DNA of 55,866 bases. Origin: an uncultured Oscillibacter sp. Lineage in GTDB: Bacteria > Bacillota > Clostridia > Oscillospirales > Oscillospiraceae. Within the stretch, counting starts at the first letter, position 1; the number at the start of each line of letters is the position of its first letter. The notes under the pieces are model-generated. The model did no database searches. It was not told the origin of the DNA and worked only from the letters and a program-made list of their open reading frames with translations. Location: the NCBI GenBank assembly GCA_900548505.1, contig URKI01000007.1:1-55866 (forward strand). Reading direction: 5' to 3'. Positions 47,188 to 55,821 of this stretch are shown here, in pieces. The position numbers and the translations under genes were made by a program.

Positions 47188-49008
47188 TTGAAACTATCAA
47201 AAGTCATTATAGAAAACTTCAGACCCTATTCACATAGAGTTGAGTTTTCAATTGAACAAATTACAGCAATTATCGGGAAAAACGATATTGGTAAATCGTC
47301 AATATTAGATGCACTCGATACTTTTTTTAATCAGAGCAAACTGGATATAGCTGATAGGAATATTCACTCGGCGGATAATCCGGTAATTATTGGGTGTGCT
47401 TTTTCGGACCTTCCAGATGAAATAGTGCTCGATGACTCTGTCTCGACTACTCTTGAAGCGGAGTATTTGCTAAATAAAGATCGTCAATTAGAAATATGGA
47501 AAGAATATTCCGCAAGTGGTAAGGAAAGCGTATTCATTGTTGCAGTACATCCGGTGAATGAGCCGTATGATAATCTTCTACAGAAAAAGAATGCCGAGTT
47601 GAAGCGGTTGATTCAAAGTGCAGGACTGCAGGATACAGTTAACCAGACGATTAATTCAGAGATGCGCCATGCTTTATGGAAATCTCTCGGTGATCAGATT
47701 AGGTTAGAAAAAAGATACATAGCTGCCGATAAAGAGGAAGCTAAAAATATTTGGTTAAAACTCTTACCTATGTTACCGAGGTACAGAATCTTTCGAGCAG
47801 ATCGCCCCAGCACAGACGATGATGCGATTGCCCAGGACCCAATGCAGGTTGCCATGAAAGCAGCTATTGAGGAGAACCAAGCTGAACTCATACGGATTGC
47901 CGAAAACATCAAACAGCGTGTGTCAGTTGTAGCAAATCAGACAATAGAAAAGCTCAAGGACTTCGACGCAACATTGGCGTCGACACTCACTCCGAAGTTC
48001 AAAAAAGAACCTGCTTGGGACAAAGCATTTTCTTTTTCGCTGACTGGTGATGAGGATATTCCTATTAATAAACGTGGAAGTGGCGTCAGGCGTTTAATAC
48101 TATTCAGTTTTTTTCGGGCGAGTTGTGAGGAAAACCTTGATGGTAACACAGATGTTATATATGCGGTGGAAGAACCGGAGACTTCTCAACATCCTGATTT
48201 TCAACAAACCATAATTAATACTTTCCTTCAAATGACGGAAAATCCGCACTGTCAGATTTTGTTTACAACGCATGTTCCTGGCCTCGCTAAATTAGTACCT
48301 ATTGAATCATTGCGTTATATAACAAATGGTGAAGGATACCCGGAAATTGAAACTGGTACAGATGGAGTCATAGCGAGAATTGCTGATTCTTTAGGTGTAC
48401 TTCCGGATATAACACCTCCACTTGCGCCGTATAGAAACATCCGCCTAATTGTATGCGTTGAAGGGGTCAATGATATTCTCTTTTTACAGACATTAACAGC
48501 TGCCCTACATAAGACTCACTCCGAAATAACACCAATATCATCCTGTCCAGACATAATGGTTTTGCCAATGGGCGGCAGTTCATTACAGGAATGGGTTAAT
48601 CATAACTATCTTAGAAAATTAGGAATTCCTGAATATCATATTTATGATAGTGATTGTACCAATGCACATCAGCAAGAATGTGACTCGGTCAATCAGCGGG
48701 CTGATGGTTCAAGTGCGAGAATGACTTCGAAACGCGAAATGGAAAACTATATTCATCCTGACGCCATTCAAGCAGTATATGGTGTAAATTTTGAAATTGA
48801 TGATAATACGGATGTACCTCGTGTAATATCTGATTATTTGAAGTCTCAGAATTTACCGGGCTGCAATCAAAAAAACGTGAAGAGAAGACTCAATGGAGAA
48901 GCCACGCAGTATATGACATTAGAGTTGTTAAAAGAATGTGATCAACAAAATGAAGTTCTTTCTTGGATCTGTGACATTTTGCAACTGGATATTAGTGCTT
49001 ACACTTAA
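47188..49008 (+). CDS. OLD-family ATPase/TOPRIM nuclease
   Basis: This 606-residue protein combines an ABC-type ATPase and a TOPRIM nuclease. Walker A is 'IIGKNDIGKSSILDAL' near 31-46, the Walker B region is 'VIYAVEEPETSQHPDFQQ' near 330, and a switch His is in 'LFTTHVPG'. The TOPRIM part has Glu in 'IVCVEGVNDILFL' near 430 and Asp-x-Asp in 'IYDSDCTN' near 490. OLD proteins include phage P2 Old and GajA of the Gabija defence system. No UvrD-like partner gene follows, so it is an orphan OLD. TTG at 47188 follows GGAGG by 7 bases. It is much richer in A+T than the rest of the window, a sign of transfer. Role in phage defence is inferred. Confidence 0.88.
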   Translation: MKLSKVIIENFRPYSHRVEFSIEQITAIIGKNDIGKSSILDALDTFFNQSKLDIADRNIHSADNPVIIGCAFSDLPDEIVLDDSVSTTLEAEYLLNKDRQLEIWKEYSASGKESVFIVAVHPVNEPYDNLLQKKNAELKRLIQSAGLQDTVNQTINSEMRHALWKSLGDQIRLEKRYIAADKEEAKNIWLKLLPMLPRYRIFRADRPSTDDDAIAQDPMQVAMKAAIEENQAELIRIAENIKQRVSVVANQTIEKLKDFDATLASTLTPKFKKEPAWDKAFSFSLTGDEDIPINKRGSGVRRLILFSFFRASCEENLDGNTDVIYAVEEPETSQHPDFQQTIINTFLQMTENPHCQILFTTHVPGLAKLVPIESLRYITNGEGYPEIETGTDGVIARIADSLGVLPDITPPLAPYRNIRLIVCVEGVNDILFLQTLTAALHKTHSEITPISSCPDIMVLPMGGSSLQEWVNHNYLRKLGIPEYHIYDSDCTNAHQQECDSVNQRADGSSARMTSKREMENYIHPDAIQAVYGVNFEIDDNTDVPRVISDYLKSQNLPGCNQKNVKRRLNGEATQYMTLELLKECDQQNEVLSWICDILQLDISAYT

Positions 49009-49171
49009 TATTTGTGTCACGACTATGGTACTAATTTGAAATCTTGGCAGTAAAGATACCAATCACAAGAGTGTCATGATGTGCGTTACGAAACGGAACA
49101 GCTCATTTAAATAAAATTTAAAAATCTCATCCTTAGAGAATAAAGCAAACTTTATACGAAATCAAAGCTTA

Positions 49172-49300
49172 CCATGAAAAATACCACACCAAACGGTATG
49201 GCGTTTTTATGGACACTACGGGGCATAGGAACACTTGATGCAAATGAATTGCCCCTGTACCAAATGTTTGTAAGACGCAAATAGGTTGCCAACTAGAAAG
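49172..49300. repeat. Repeat unit copy A: hairpin plus shared 23-base block
   Basis: An imperfect CCACACC-AAAC-GGTATGG hairpin with T5 (49184-49208) is followed by ATGG and, at 49241-49263, a block matching 21 of 23 bases of 49438-49460. It is a diverged copy of the unit at 49372-49500. No protein-coding gene is evident in 49009-49894. Confidence 0.6.
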
Positions 49301-49371
49301 TTGATCAGCAGATGTTCTGGAAAGGCTTCCTCAGAAATCGTATAGAGATCTAGATTGTATCACCATCACAT

Positions 49372-49500
49372 AAAAATAACCACACCGAAAGGTGTGGTTA
49401 TTTTTATGGTGGAGGTGGGAAATTACAATGCTCGGGGCAAGTGAATTGCCCCTGTGCCAAGGTTTTCGCCCTAGGCGAAAACGCTTGCCCGGTGCAAAAG
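49372..49500. repeat. Repeat unit copy B: terminator-like hairpin, GGGGCAA palindrome and second hairpin
   Basis: A perfect 15-bp stem (49372-49386 with 49391-49405) is followed by ATGGTGGAGGTGGG (49406-49419), which on the minus strand equals the 3' end of ssrA (CCCACCTCCACCA). Then come a GGGGCAA/TTGCCCC palindrome (49434-49452) and a 9-bp hairpin (49462-49482). It resembles a REP-like or small non-autonomous element. Confidence 0.6.
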
Positions 49501-49560
49501 CGCCGCCCCACCGTGCGGGGCCCCATGTTCTACCTGCATCTGTACTGTTTCGATTATCCA

Positions 49561-49599
49561 AAGCCCGGAGCCTTGTAGTTGCAAGGCTCCGGGCTTTTT
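49561..49599 (+). terminator. Terminator-like hairpin in the gene-free stretch
   Basis: A perfect 15-bp stem (49561-49575 with 49582-49596) is followed by T5. No gene clearly feeds into it; it may be a relic of a lost gene. Confidence 0.75.
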
Positions 49600-49822
49600 C
49601 CTCTGCTGAAATGGCTCGCTCTGTCAAAATTCTTTGCTTTTATGGATTTTTACAGAAACAAAGTAGGACGCGAAGAAGATTATCATTGTAATCAGGGGCG
49701 CGGCAGCTTCGACAAGGGGATGGCACATATTCATGCCGCCTTGTCCATTTGGATAAGCACGCTGCTGTCAAGTAGCGGGATTCCGCCTGCACGGAAGTTG
49801 GCCCTGGCTGCAACGGCATCAT

Positions 49823-49854
49823 AAAAAAGCCACACCCGCAGGTGTGGCTTTTTT
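49823..49854. terminator. Bidirectional terminator after the ROK kinase
   Basis: A perfect 14-bp stem (49823-49836 with 49841-49854) has A6 and T6 on its sides. It shares the CCACACC/GGTGTGG core with the two repeat-unit hairpins at 49184 and 49378, and is again followed by TGGTGGAG. Confidence 0.88.
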
Positions 49855-49894
49855 GTGGTGGAGTTTGGTGCGGTTCTGGGCCCTTGCGGAACAG

Positions 49895-50866
49895 TTACCG
49901 GGAAGCAGGCGCTGTACCGGACAGCGCGGGATTGGATGCCAGCAAGAGGCCTCCTACCAAAACGGCGTCGTCCATCAGCGCGCTGGGGAGGATCTGGAAG
50001 CGGCCTGCATCGGCAACGAAAGCGGAGGCCTCCGTGAAGTGCCGCAGGCGGGAGAACAGGACTTCTCCCATTTTTGCAACGCCTCCGCCGACTACGATCC
50101 GGTCGGGGAACGCCAGCGCCAGCACGTCGGCGAGTCCCAGCGAAAAGGTCCGGGCTACCCGGTCCAGCTCCGCACAGCAGAACAGATCGTTGGCTCGGGC
50201 GCCTTCTGCCAGATCCGCGCAGGTCCGCCGGCCGGGAAGTGCGGCCAAAGAAGAATCTGCAGGCACATAGCCGGGCGTATTGAGCCGTTTTTCAATGAAA
50301 GGGCCGGCACACAGATATTCCAGCCGGGTGGCCTCGCCGCTGTGGGGAGACTGCCAGTCAGGGACCCAGGCATAGCCCAGGGAACTGGCGCCGTATCCGC
50401 CGGGCCAGTACAGACCGCCGCCGATGCCGGTACCGATATTGGTATAGAAGAAGCGGCTGCTGCCGCGGCCTGCGCCGCAGTACAGCTCGCCCAGACCGCC
50501 GGTGACCGTATCGTTGCGGACCACGGCGGGCAGACGGAAGGTCTGGCGGAACCATTCCAGCAGTTGGAAGTGTTCCCAGCCCTCTACCTGAAGCGAACAG
50601 ACGATCGTTCCGGTGAGGGGATCGATGGGGCCGCCGAAGCCAACTCCGATGCCCTGGATATTGTACGCCTGACAGAGCGCTGAGCCGGTTTCCCGGATCC
50701 AGCGGAGGATGGCGGACGCGTTGGTGTTTTCGCCCAGCCGGACCTGACGGCGGACCAGGATCGTTCCATCAGCCGTTCCCACGGCGGCCTGTTGTTTGGT
50801 GCCGCCGATCTCGATGGAAAGGTAGAGGGGGGTGTCTGTGGCCGCTGGTATGACTGCATGTTCCAT
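49895..50866 (-). CDS. ROK-family sugar kinase or regulator-like protein
   Basis: This 323-residue ROK protein has the phosphate loop 'IEIGGTKQQAAVG' near 18-30, 'GFGGPIDP', the catalytic Asp in 'VRNDTVTGGLGE' near 105 and 'NIGTGIGGGLY' near 130. The zinc motif CxCGxxGCxE found in many ROK glucokinases is absent and no DNA-binding domain is present, so it is probably a kinase of another hexose or a derivative. ATG at 50866 follows TTGGAGGAA. It is divergent from the lacI-sugar transporter operon and has LacI-type sites in its leader, so it likely phosphorylates the imported sugar. Confidence 0.85.
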   Translation of the reverse strand: MEHAVIPAATDTPLYLSIEIGGTKQQAAVGTADGTILVRRQVRLGENTNASAILRWIRETGSALCQAYNIQGIGVGFGGPIDPLTGTIVCSLQVEGWEHFQLLEWFRQTFRLPAVVRNDTVTGGLGELYCGAGRGSSRFFYTNIGTGIGGGLYWPGGYGASSLGYAWVPDWQSPHSGEATRLEYLCAGPFIEKRLNTPGYVPADSSLAALPGRRTCADLAEGARANDLFCCAELDRVARTFSLGLADVLALAFPDRIVVGGGVAKMGEVLFSRLRHFTEASAFVADAGRFQILPSALMDDAVLVGGLLLASNPALSGTAPASR

Positions 50867-50887
50867 ACGAAGTTCCTCCAATTTTTA

Positions 50888-50954
50888 TGTAACCGATTAA
50901 ATGCGCCGTAAAATTTTATAAAGCTATCATAACACGGAGAAAACGCAATGTCAT
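50888..50954 (-). promoter_or_regulatory. ROK kinase promoter and operator
   Basis: On the minus strand ATGACA (50949-50954), 17 bases and TATGAT (50926-50931). Downstream, GTAACCGATTAAAT (50888-50901 region) is a near-palindrome around a central CG, as in LacI-family operators. Confidence 0.6.
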
Positions 50955-50967
50955 GCCTGTTTCTTCC

Positions 50968-51065
50968 TTTACGTAAACAAAAAGAAAATTTGTATGGTTT
51001 TATGAAAAAGTTAAAAAAGTATGTACACTTTGTACATTGAAATGGATTACAAAATCTGTTATATA
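50968..51065 (+). promoter_or_regulatory. Promoter and palindromes of the LacI-sugar ABC operon
   Basis: TTGAAA (51037-51042), 17 bases and TATATA (51060-51065) form the promoter. TTTACGTAAA (50968-50977) and ATGTACA-CTT-TGTACAT (51021-51037, touching the -35) are perfect palindromes and are candidate operators in this divergent region of 234 bases. Confidence 0.6.
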
Positions 51066-51100
51066 TATCAATAAAGACGAATGAAAAGGATTACATAGGT

Positions 51101-52111
51101 ATGGTCACAATTGCTGATGTGGCAAAGGCGGCAGGCGTTTCGGTCGCCACGGTATCCCGCGTCATGAACAACAGCACACTGGTGGCGGAGCCTACAGCGA
51201 AGGTTGTTCGGGAGACCATCGAGCGGCTTTCTTACGTTCCCAATCAGCAGGCACGCAACCTGCGGCGGAACGAGAGCAGAACGGTGCTGGTGCTTTTGCC
51301 CAATATTACAAACCCATATTACGCCAACGTATTCGGCGGGATCAATGAGCGGGCACAGGTGCTGGGATACAATCTGTTTCTTACCAGCACGGAGGGCCGC
51401 GACCCGGAGACGCTTTTGAGCGAGGCCATCGAACACAAGCGGGCCGATGGAGCTATCCTGCTCCACATTGAGCGGGATGAAAAATGGCTGCAGAAGTACT
51501 CCGACCGCTTTCCGGTGGTGCAGTGCTGCGAGTATGCGGCACCGTGTGACACAGCCCACGTCTCCGTGGACAACTACCGCGCCGGCTATGAGGCTACGGC
51601 GTATCTGGTGGGGCTGGGCCGCAAGAAGATCGGAACCATCAGTTCCACGAACCGGGTCATGTCCACGCTCCAGCGTATGCGGGGCTATCAGGATGCCCTC
51701 CAGGATGCGGGGCTCCCTCTGTGCGAGCGGTACGTGGTGCGCTCGGATGAGAGCTACAGCTATATGAGCAGCCTGGAGGCAGCCAGGGAGATCCTCTCCC
51801 AGCCGGACCCGCCGGATGCGCTTTTCTGCATCGGCGACTCCATCGCTCTGGCAGCGGTGGTGGTGGCCCGGGAGATGGGACTGTCCGTCCCGGAGGACGT
51901 GTCTGTGGTGGGATTCGATGACGTGATCTACACCAAGATGATCCACCCCTATCTGACCACGGTGATCCAGCCCTGCGCCGATCTGGGCGGGCGGGCCATC
52001 GACATGCTGGATCAGATTATCACAAACGGCGGCCTGGAAAACAGAAATGTGATCCTGCCCCACGGTTTTATTGCGCGAGAGTCCACTTGCCCTGTGGATC
52101 AGGGCGGCTGA
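51101..52111 (+). CDS. LacI-family regulator of sugar uptake
   Basis: This 336-residue regulator has the LacI helix-turn-helix ('VTIADVAKAAGVSVATVSRV', residues 2-21), hinge 'NQQARNLRRNESRTV' and a sugar-binding domain with 'GYNLFLTSTEG' and 'VVGFDDVIYTKMIHPYLTTV'. VSVATVSR is the common recognition helix. It is first in an operon with a sugar-binding protein, ATPase and permease, so it probably senses that sugar and also controls the divergent ROK kinase. Confidence 0.93.
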   Translation: MVTIADVAKAAGVSVATVSRVMNNSTLVAEPTAKVVRETIERLSYVPNQQARNLRRNESRTVLVLLPNITNPYYANVFGGINERAQVLGYNLFLTSTEGRDPETLLSEAIEHKRADGAILLHIERDEKWLQKYSDRFPVVQCCEYAAPCDTAHVSVDNYRAGYEATAYLVGLGRKKIGTISSTNRVMSTLQRMRGYQDALQDAGLPLCERYVVRSDESYSYMSSLEAAREILSQPDPPDALFCIGDSIALAAVVVAREMGLSVPEDVSVVGFDDVIYTKMIHPYLTTVIQPCADLGGRAIDMLDQIITNGGLENRNVILPHGFIARESTCPVDQGG

Positions 52112-52182
52112 ATGGTGTTTTCCGGCCGGTCAGCGGCCGAAAAATAAAAGGGTCCCTGCACAAAATTCAGAGGAGGATTACC

Positions 52183-53271
52183 ATGAAGAAGTTTTTTGCA
52201 CTGTTCCTGAGTATGGCGATGGTCCTTGCAACCCTGACCGCCTGCGGCGGCAAAGAAGAGACTCCCCCCGCTGAGGAAGGCGGCGAGGGCGGCTCCGGCG
52301 ACTCCTACAAGATCGGCATGGTCATTCTGTCCGGCGACCACGGCTTCACCGGTGAGTCGGTCAAGCACGCCGAGATGGAAGCAGAGGCCCTGATGGAGGC
52401 CAACGAGAACCTGGAGATCGTGGTCAAGTCCTGCGGTGAGGCCGCCGACCAGATCACCGAGATCGAAAACCTGATCGCCGAGGGCGACATCGACGCCATC
52501 ATGCTGTGGCCCACCGAGGGCGAGGCGCTCCGTTCCGCCGCCCAGACGGTTGTGGACGCCGGCATCAAGCTGGTGGTTTATGACCGCCTGATCGAGGACT
52601 TCGAGGGCCTGGAAGGCCAGATGATGGGCGATAACTTCAGCATCGGCGAAGAGATGGGCAACTACCTCAACGAGTACTATGCTGATGACGACCAGGTCAA
52701 CTACCTGCGCTTCGTGGGCGACAGCTCCACCGTTACCTCCCAGCGCTCCGGCGGTATGGACGAGGTCATCGACGCCACCAAGTTCAACCAGATCAACGAG
52801 ACCTTCGTGACCGACTGGTCCACCGAGAAGGCCCAGGAGCAGATGGAGAACTGGCTCAACGCCCACACCAACGAAGAGATCGAGTCCCTGGATCTGATCG
52901 TTACCCACGATGACGAGATCGTTGACGGCCTGATGAACGCGCTGGACGCCTATTCCGGCAGCGCCAAGCTGAACGTGAAGCTCATCACCTCTGTGGGCGG
53001 CCGCGAGGACACCATGCAGAAGTTTGAGAACACCAAGCTGGACGTCAAGTTCGTCACCTGGTTCTTTGCTCCTTCCTTCATCCGTGAGTGCGTGGACTTC
53101 ACCGCTGACGTGGCCATGGGCGTTCCCTTCGAGGGCACCGCAGTGGAGAGCGACGGCATCTATCTGATCCCCTCCTTCTCCATCAGCAACGCCGGCAATG
53201 CCCACTATGACTTTGAGCAGTACCGCGCCAGCGACGAGTATTCCGTCCGCTATTCCATCAGCGATTTCTAA
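52183..53271 (+). CDS. Sugar-binding lipoprotein of an RbsB-type ABC importer
   Basis: This 362-residue lipoprotein has a signal peptide ending in lipobox LTAC (Cys21) and an acidic Gly-rich linker (about 22-40). A type I periplasmic-binding domain follows, with 'YKIGMVILSGDHGFTGESVK', 'LWPTEGEALRSAAQTVVDAG' and 'VTHDDEIVDGLMNALDA'. This subfamily feeds CUT2 importers of ribose, galactose, xylose and similar sugars; the ligand is not predictable here. AGAGGAGG precedes the ATG. Confidence 0.92.
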   Translation: MKKFFALFLSMAMVLATLTACGGKEETPPAEEGGEGGSGDSYKIGMVILSGDHGFTGESVKHAEMEAEALMEANENLEIVVKSCGEAADQITEIENLIAEGDIDAIMLWPTEGEALRSAAQTVVDAGIKLVVYDRLIEDFEGLEGQMMGDNFSIGEEMGNYLNEYYADDDQVNYLRFVGDSSTVTSQRSGGMDEVIDATKFNQINETFVTDWSTEKAQEQMENWLNAHTNEEIESLDLIVTHDDEIVDGLMNALDAYSGSAKLNVKLITSVGGREDTMQKFENTKLDVKFVTWFFAPSFIRECVDFTADVAMGVPFEGTAVESDGIYLIPSFSISNAGNAHYDFEQYRASDEYSVRYSISDF

Positions 53272-53303
53272 GCTTGATGGCCGATTTTGAATAGGTCTTT
53301 TGT

Positions 53304-53335
53304 GGGGCCGGCTGAAAGTCAGCCGGCCCCATTTG
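53304..53335 (+). terminator. Hairpin between binding protein and ATPase genes
   Basis: A perfect 12-bp G+C-rich stem (53304-53315 with 53319-53330) is followed by only ATTTG. It likely reduces but does not stop transcription into the ATPase gene. Confidence 0.7.
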
Positions 53336-53444
53336 CATCCGGCCGCTCCCACCACATGCCGCTCCGGCAGGTGACACGGCGTACCGTCTGTCCCGGCAGC
53401 GGAGCGGCGCAGGGTACAAGATGTTTAGGAAAGGAATCACTGCC

Positions 53445-54974
53445 ATGCGTTTAGAGATGAAAAGCATCGTGATGGAATTCGGGCCGGTCCGCGCAGTGGA
53501 CAATGTGGACCTTACGATCGAACCCGGTCAGATCGTGGGCCTGCTGGGAGAAAACGGCGCCGGAAAATCCACACTGATGAACGTGCTGGCCGGAGTGTAT
53601 ACACCCGTTTCCGGCAAGATACTGATCAACGGAAATGAGACGACCATGCGGGGCGTGCGCACGGCGAATCAGTGCGGCATCCGCTTTATCCACCAGGAGC
53701 TGAACCTGTGCAAGGACCTGCGGGTCTACGAAAACATGTTCCTGGGAGAAGAGATCCCCAAAGGCCCCATTTTCCTGGACAAGGAAACCATGGTGAAAAA
53801 GTGCGCGGATGTATTCCAGCGCATGAAGGTCTCCATTGACCCGGAGGCGGTGGTGGAGACGCTGTCCGCTGCGGAAAAGCAGCTGGTGGAGATCGGCAAG
53901 GCACTGCTGTTCCAGTCGGAACTCATTATCATGGATGAGCCCTCCACGGCACTGGCCACCGCGGAGATCGAGAACCTGTTTGACATTATGCGCCAGCTGA
54001 AAAAAGAAGGCGTCAGCTTCATCTACATCTCCCACAAGATGCCGGAGCTGTTTGAGATCTGTGATATCTACTATATCCTCTGCGACGGCAAGCTGATCGC
54101 CCACGGAAATTTCAAGGACATCGACGAGGACCAGGTCACGGAGCTGATGATCGGTCACAACCTGCAGTCCGGCGAATTTGAAAACCATGTCTGCAGAGCC
54201 ACCGAGGAGATCTGCCTTTCCGTGCGGGGCGTTTCCAGCGGTGTGCTGAAGGATATCTCCTTTGACCTGCACCGGGGCGAGATCCTGGCTGTCACCGGCC
54301 TGCAGGGCTCCGGCCGGGATACGCTGGCCGACGTGCTGTTCGGCGTCCAGCCGTACACCGGTGAGATCGAGGTGGAGGGCGTTCGGATGCCCAGCAACGC
54401 CAACGACCGCTCCGTCCGCTACTTTATGAAGCACCGGGTGGGCATGGTGCCCCGGATGCGCGCCGAGCGCGGCATCCACAACGACCTTTCTGTGCAGGAT
54501 AACCTGTCCATGGGATTCTTGAACGCCAAGTTCAAAAAGCTCTTTATCAGCGCAAAGGAAGAGCGGGCCCGGTTTGAGCGCCAGCAAAAGGCCATGTCCA
54601 TCAAGGTGGGCAACACCCGCAACCCCATCACCTCTCTTTCGGGAGGAAACCAGCAGAAGGTCATTTTGGGCAAGTGGCTGGAGACGGACGCGGACGTGCT
54701 GCTGCTGGATAACCCCACGCAGGGCATCGATGTGGGTACGAAATTCGAGATCTATCATCTGATTCTGCGGCTGGCGGAGGCGGGAAAGGCCATCATCATG
54801 TTCAGTGCCGAGTTCCCGGAGATCCGCAAGGTGGCCGACTCGTGCATCGTCCTGTACAAGGGCAGCTGCAACGCCTGGCTCAACCGTGATGAGCTGACCG
54901 AAAAGAACGTAATGTATTATTCCACCGGAGCAAATTTGGAGGGTCTGAAAGATGGAAAAAAGACTGACCGCTGA
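53445..54974 (+). CDS. CUT2-type sugar ABC transporter ATPase (RbsA/MglA-like)
   Basis: This 509-residue protein has two fused nucleotide-binding domains. The first has Walker A 'GLLGENGAGKSTLM' near 36, signature 'LSAAEKQLVEIGKAL' and Walker B 'LIIMDEPSTALA'. The second has the usual degenerate Walker A 'GLQGSGRDTLAD' near 287, signature 'LSGGNQQKVILGKWL' and 'VLLLDNPTQGIDVGTK', in which the Glu normal in RbsA-type NBD2 is Asn. ATG at 53445 follows AAAGGA; the ATG at 53421 lies upstream of that site. Its end overlaps the permease start by 23 bases. Confidence 0.93.
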   Translation: MRLEMKSIVMEFGPVRAVDNVDLTIEPGQIVGLLGENGAGKSTLMNVLAGVYTPVSGKILINGNETTMRGVRTANQCGIRFIHQELNLCKDLRVYENMFLGEEIPKGPIFLDKETMVKKCADVFQRMKVSIDPEAVVETLSAAEKQLVEIGKALLFQSELIIMDEPSTALATAEIENLFDIMRQLKKEGVSFIYISHKMPELFEICDIYYILCDGKLIAHGNFKDIDEDQVTELMIGHNLQSGEFENHVCRATEEICLSVRGVSSGVLKDISFDLHRGEILAVTGLQGSGRDTLADVLFGVQPYTGEIEVEGVRMPSNANDRSVRYFMKHRVGMVPRMRAERGIHNDLSVQDNLSMGFLNAKFKKLFISAKEERARFERQQKAMSIKVGNTRNPITSLSGGNQQKVILGKWLETDADVLLLDNPTQGIDVGTKFEIYHLILRLAEAGKAIIMFSAEFPEIRKVADSCIVLYKGSCNAWLNRDELTEKNVMYYSTGANLEGLKDGKKTDR

Positions 54975-55821
54975 TACCGCAAGATCCATTGGCCGGGCGC
55001 TGACCAGGGAGTACAGCTTCGTGCTGTCCTTCATTCTGCTGGTGATCATCGGCGCCGCAGTGAACCAAAACTTCTTCACCTGGAGCAACATCTCCAACCT
55101 GTTTGTCCAGGGCAGCATGATCGGCCTGATCGCCATGGGTATGACCATGGTCATCGGTGCCGGACTGATCGATATCTCCGTCGGCTCCCAGGTCGCCCTG
55201 ATCGGCGGCTTCGGCATCTGGGTGATGAACTGGTCGGGAAGCATCCTGGTCATGCTGCTTTTCTGCATCGTCTTCGGCATGGCCATCGGTGCGGTGAACG
55301 GCCTGCTGGTCACCAAGGGCGGTATGCCCGCCATGGTGGCGACCCTGGCCACCATGAGTGCCTGCCGCGCCATCGTCAACTACTACGGCGCCGGCGGCCC
55401 CTTCACTGTGGATAAGGAGATCTACGACCGCTTCCGTCAGCTGGCTGTGGGCGGAATCCCTCTGGGCGGAGACGCCAAGCTCCCCTATCTGATGATCATC
55501 TTCATCGTGGCGGTCATCATCTTTGACCTGGTCATGAAAAAGACCAAGCTGGGCAAGCACATCTTTGCCGTGGGCAGCAACGAAAAGTCCGCCCGCCTGT
55601 CCGGCATCAACGTGGACGGCGTGAAGATCGCCGCTTACATGATCACCGGCGCCATGTGCGGCATCGCGGCGCTGATGTACGCCTCCCGTATGACCGCCGT
55701 GGCGGCGGCCAGCGCGGCAGTGGGCTGGGAAATGGACGCCATCGCCGGCGTGGCCATCGGCGGCACTTCCATGAGCGGCGGCCGCGGCAAGATCATGGGC
55801 ACGTTCCTGGGCGTCCTGATG
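54952..55821 (+). CDS. CUT2-type sugar ABC transporter permease (3' truncated)
   Basis: About 290 codons of an RbsC-like membrane permease are present: 'SNISNLFVQGSMIGLIAMGM', 'GAGLIDISVGSQVALIGG', 'KTKLGKHIFAVGSNEKSARL' (the coupling loop with EKSAR) and 'DAIAGVAIGGTSMSGGRG'. The reading frame continues into adapter and would read LSLIHISEPTRP, a known Nextera artifact peptide, so only the part before 55822 is real. About 20-40 C-terminal residues are missing. Confidence 0.93.

Noticed and set aside
47188..49008. A Gabija (GajAB) system
   Set aside because: Only the OLD-type protein is present; no UvrD-like GajB follows before the repeats and the ROK gene.
49579..49824. A plus-strand 60-80 codon ORF before the ROK terminator
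   Set aside because: It starts inside a terminator hairpin, has no ribosome site and no recognisable domain; treated as gene-free sequence.
53451..55379. A 642-codon minus-strand ORF
   Set aside because: It is antisense to the sugar ABC genes.
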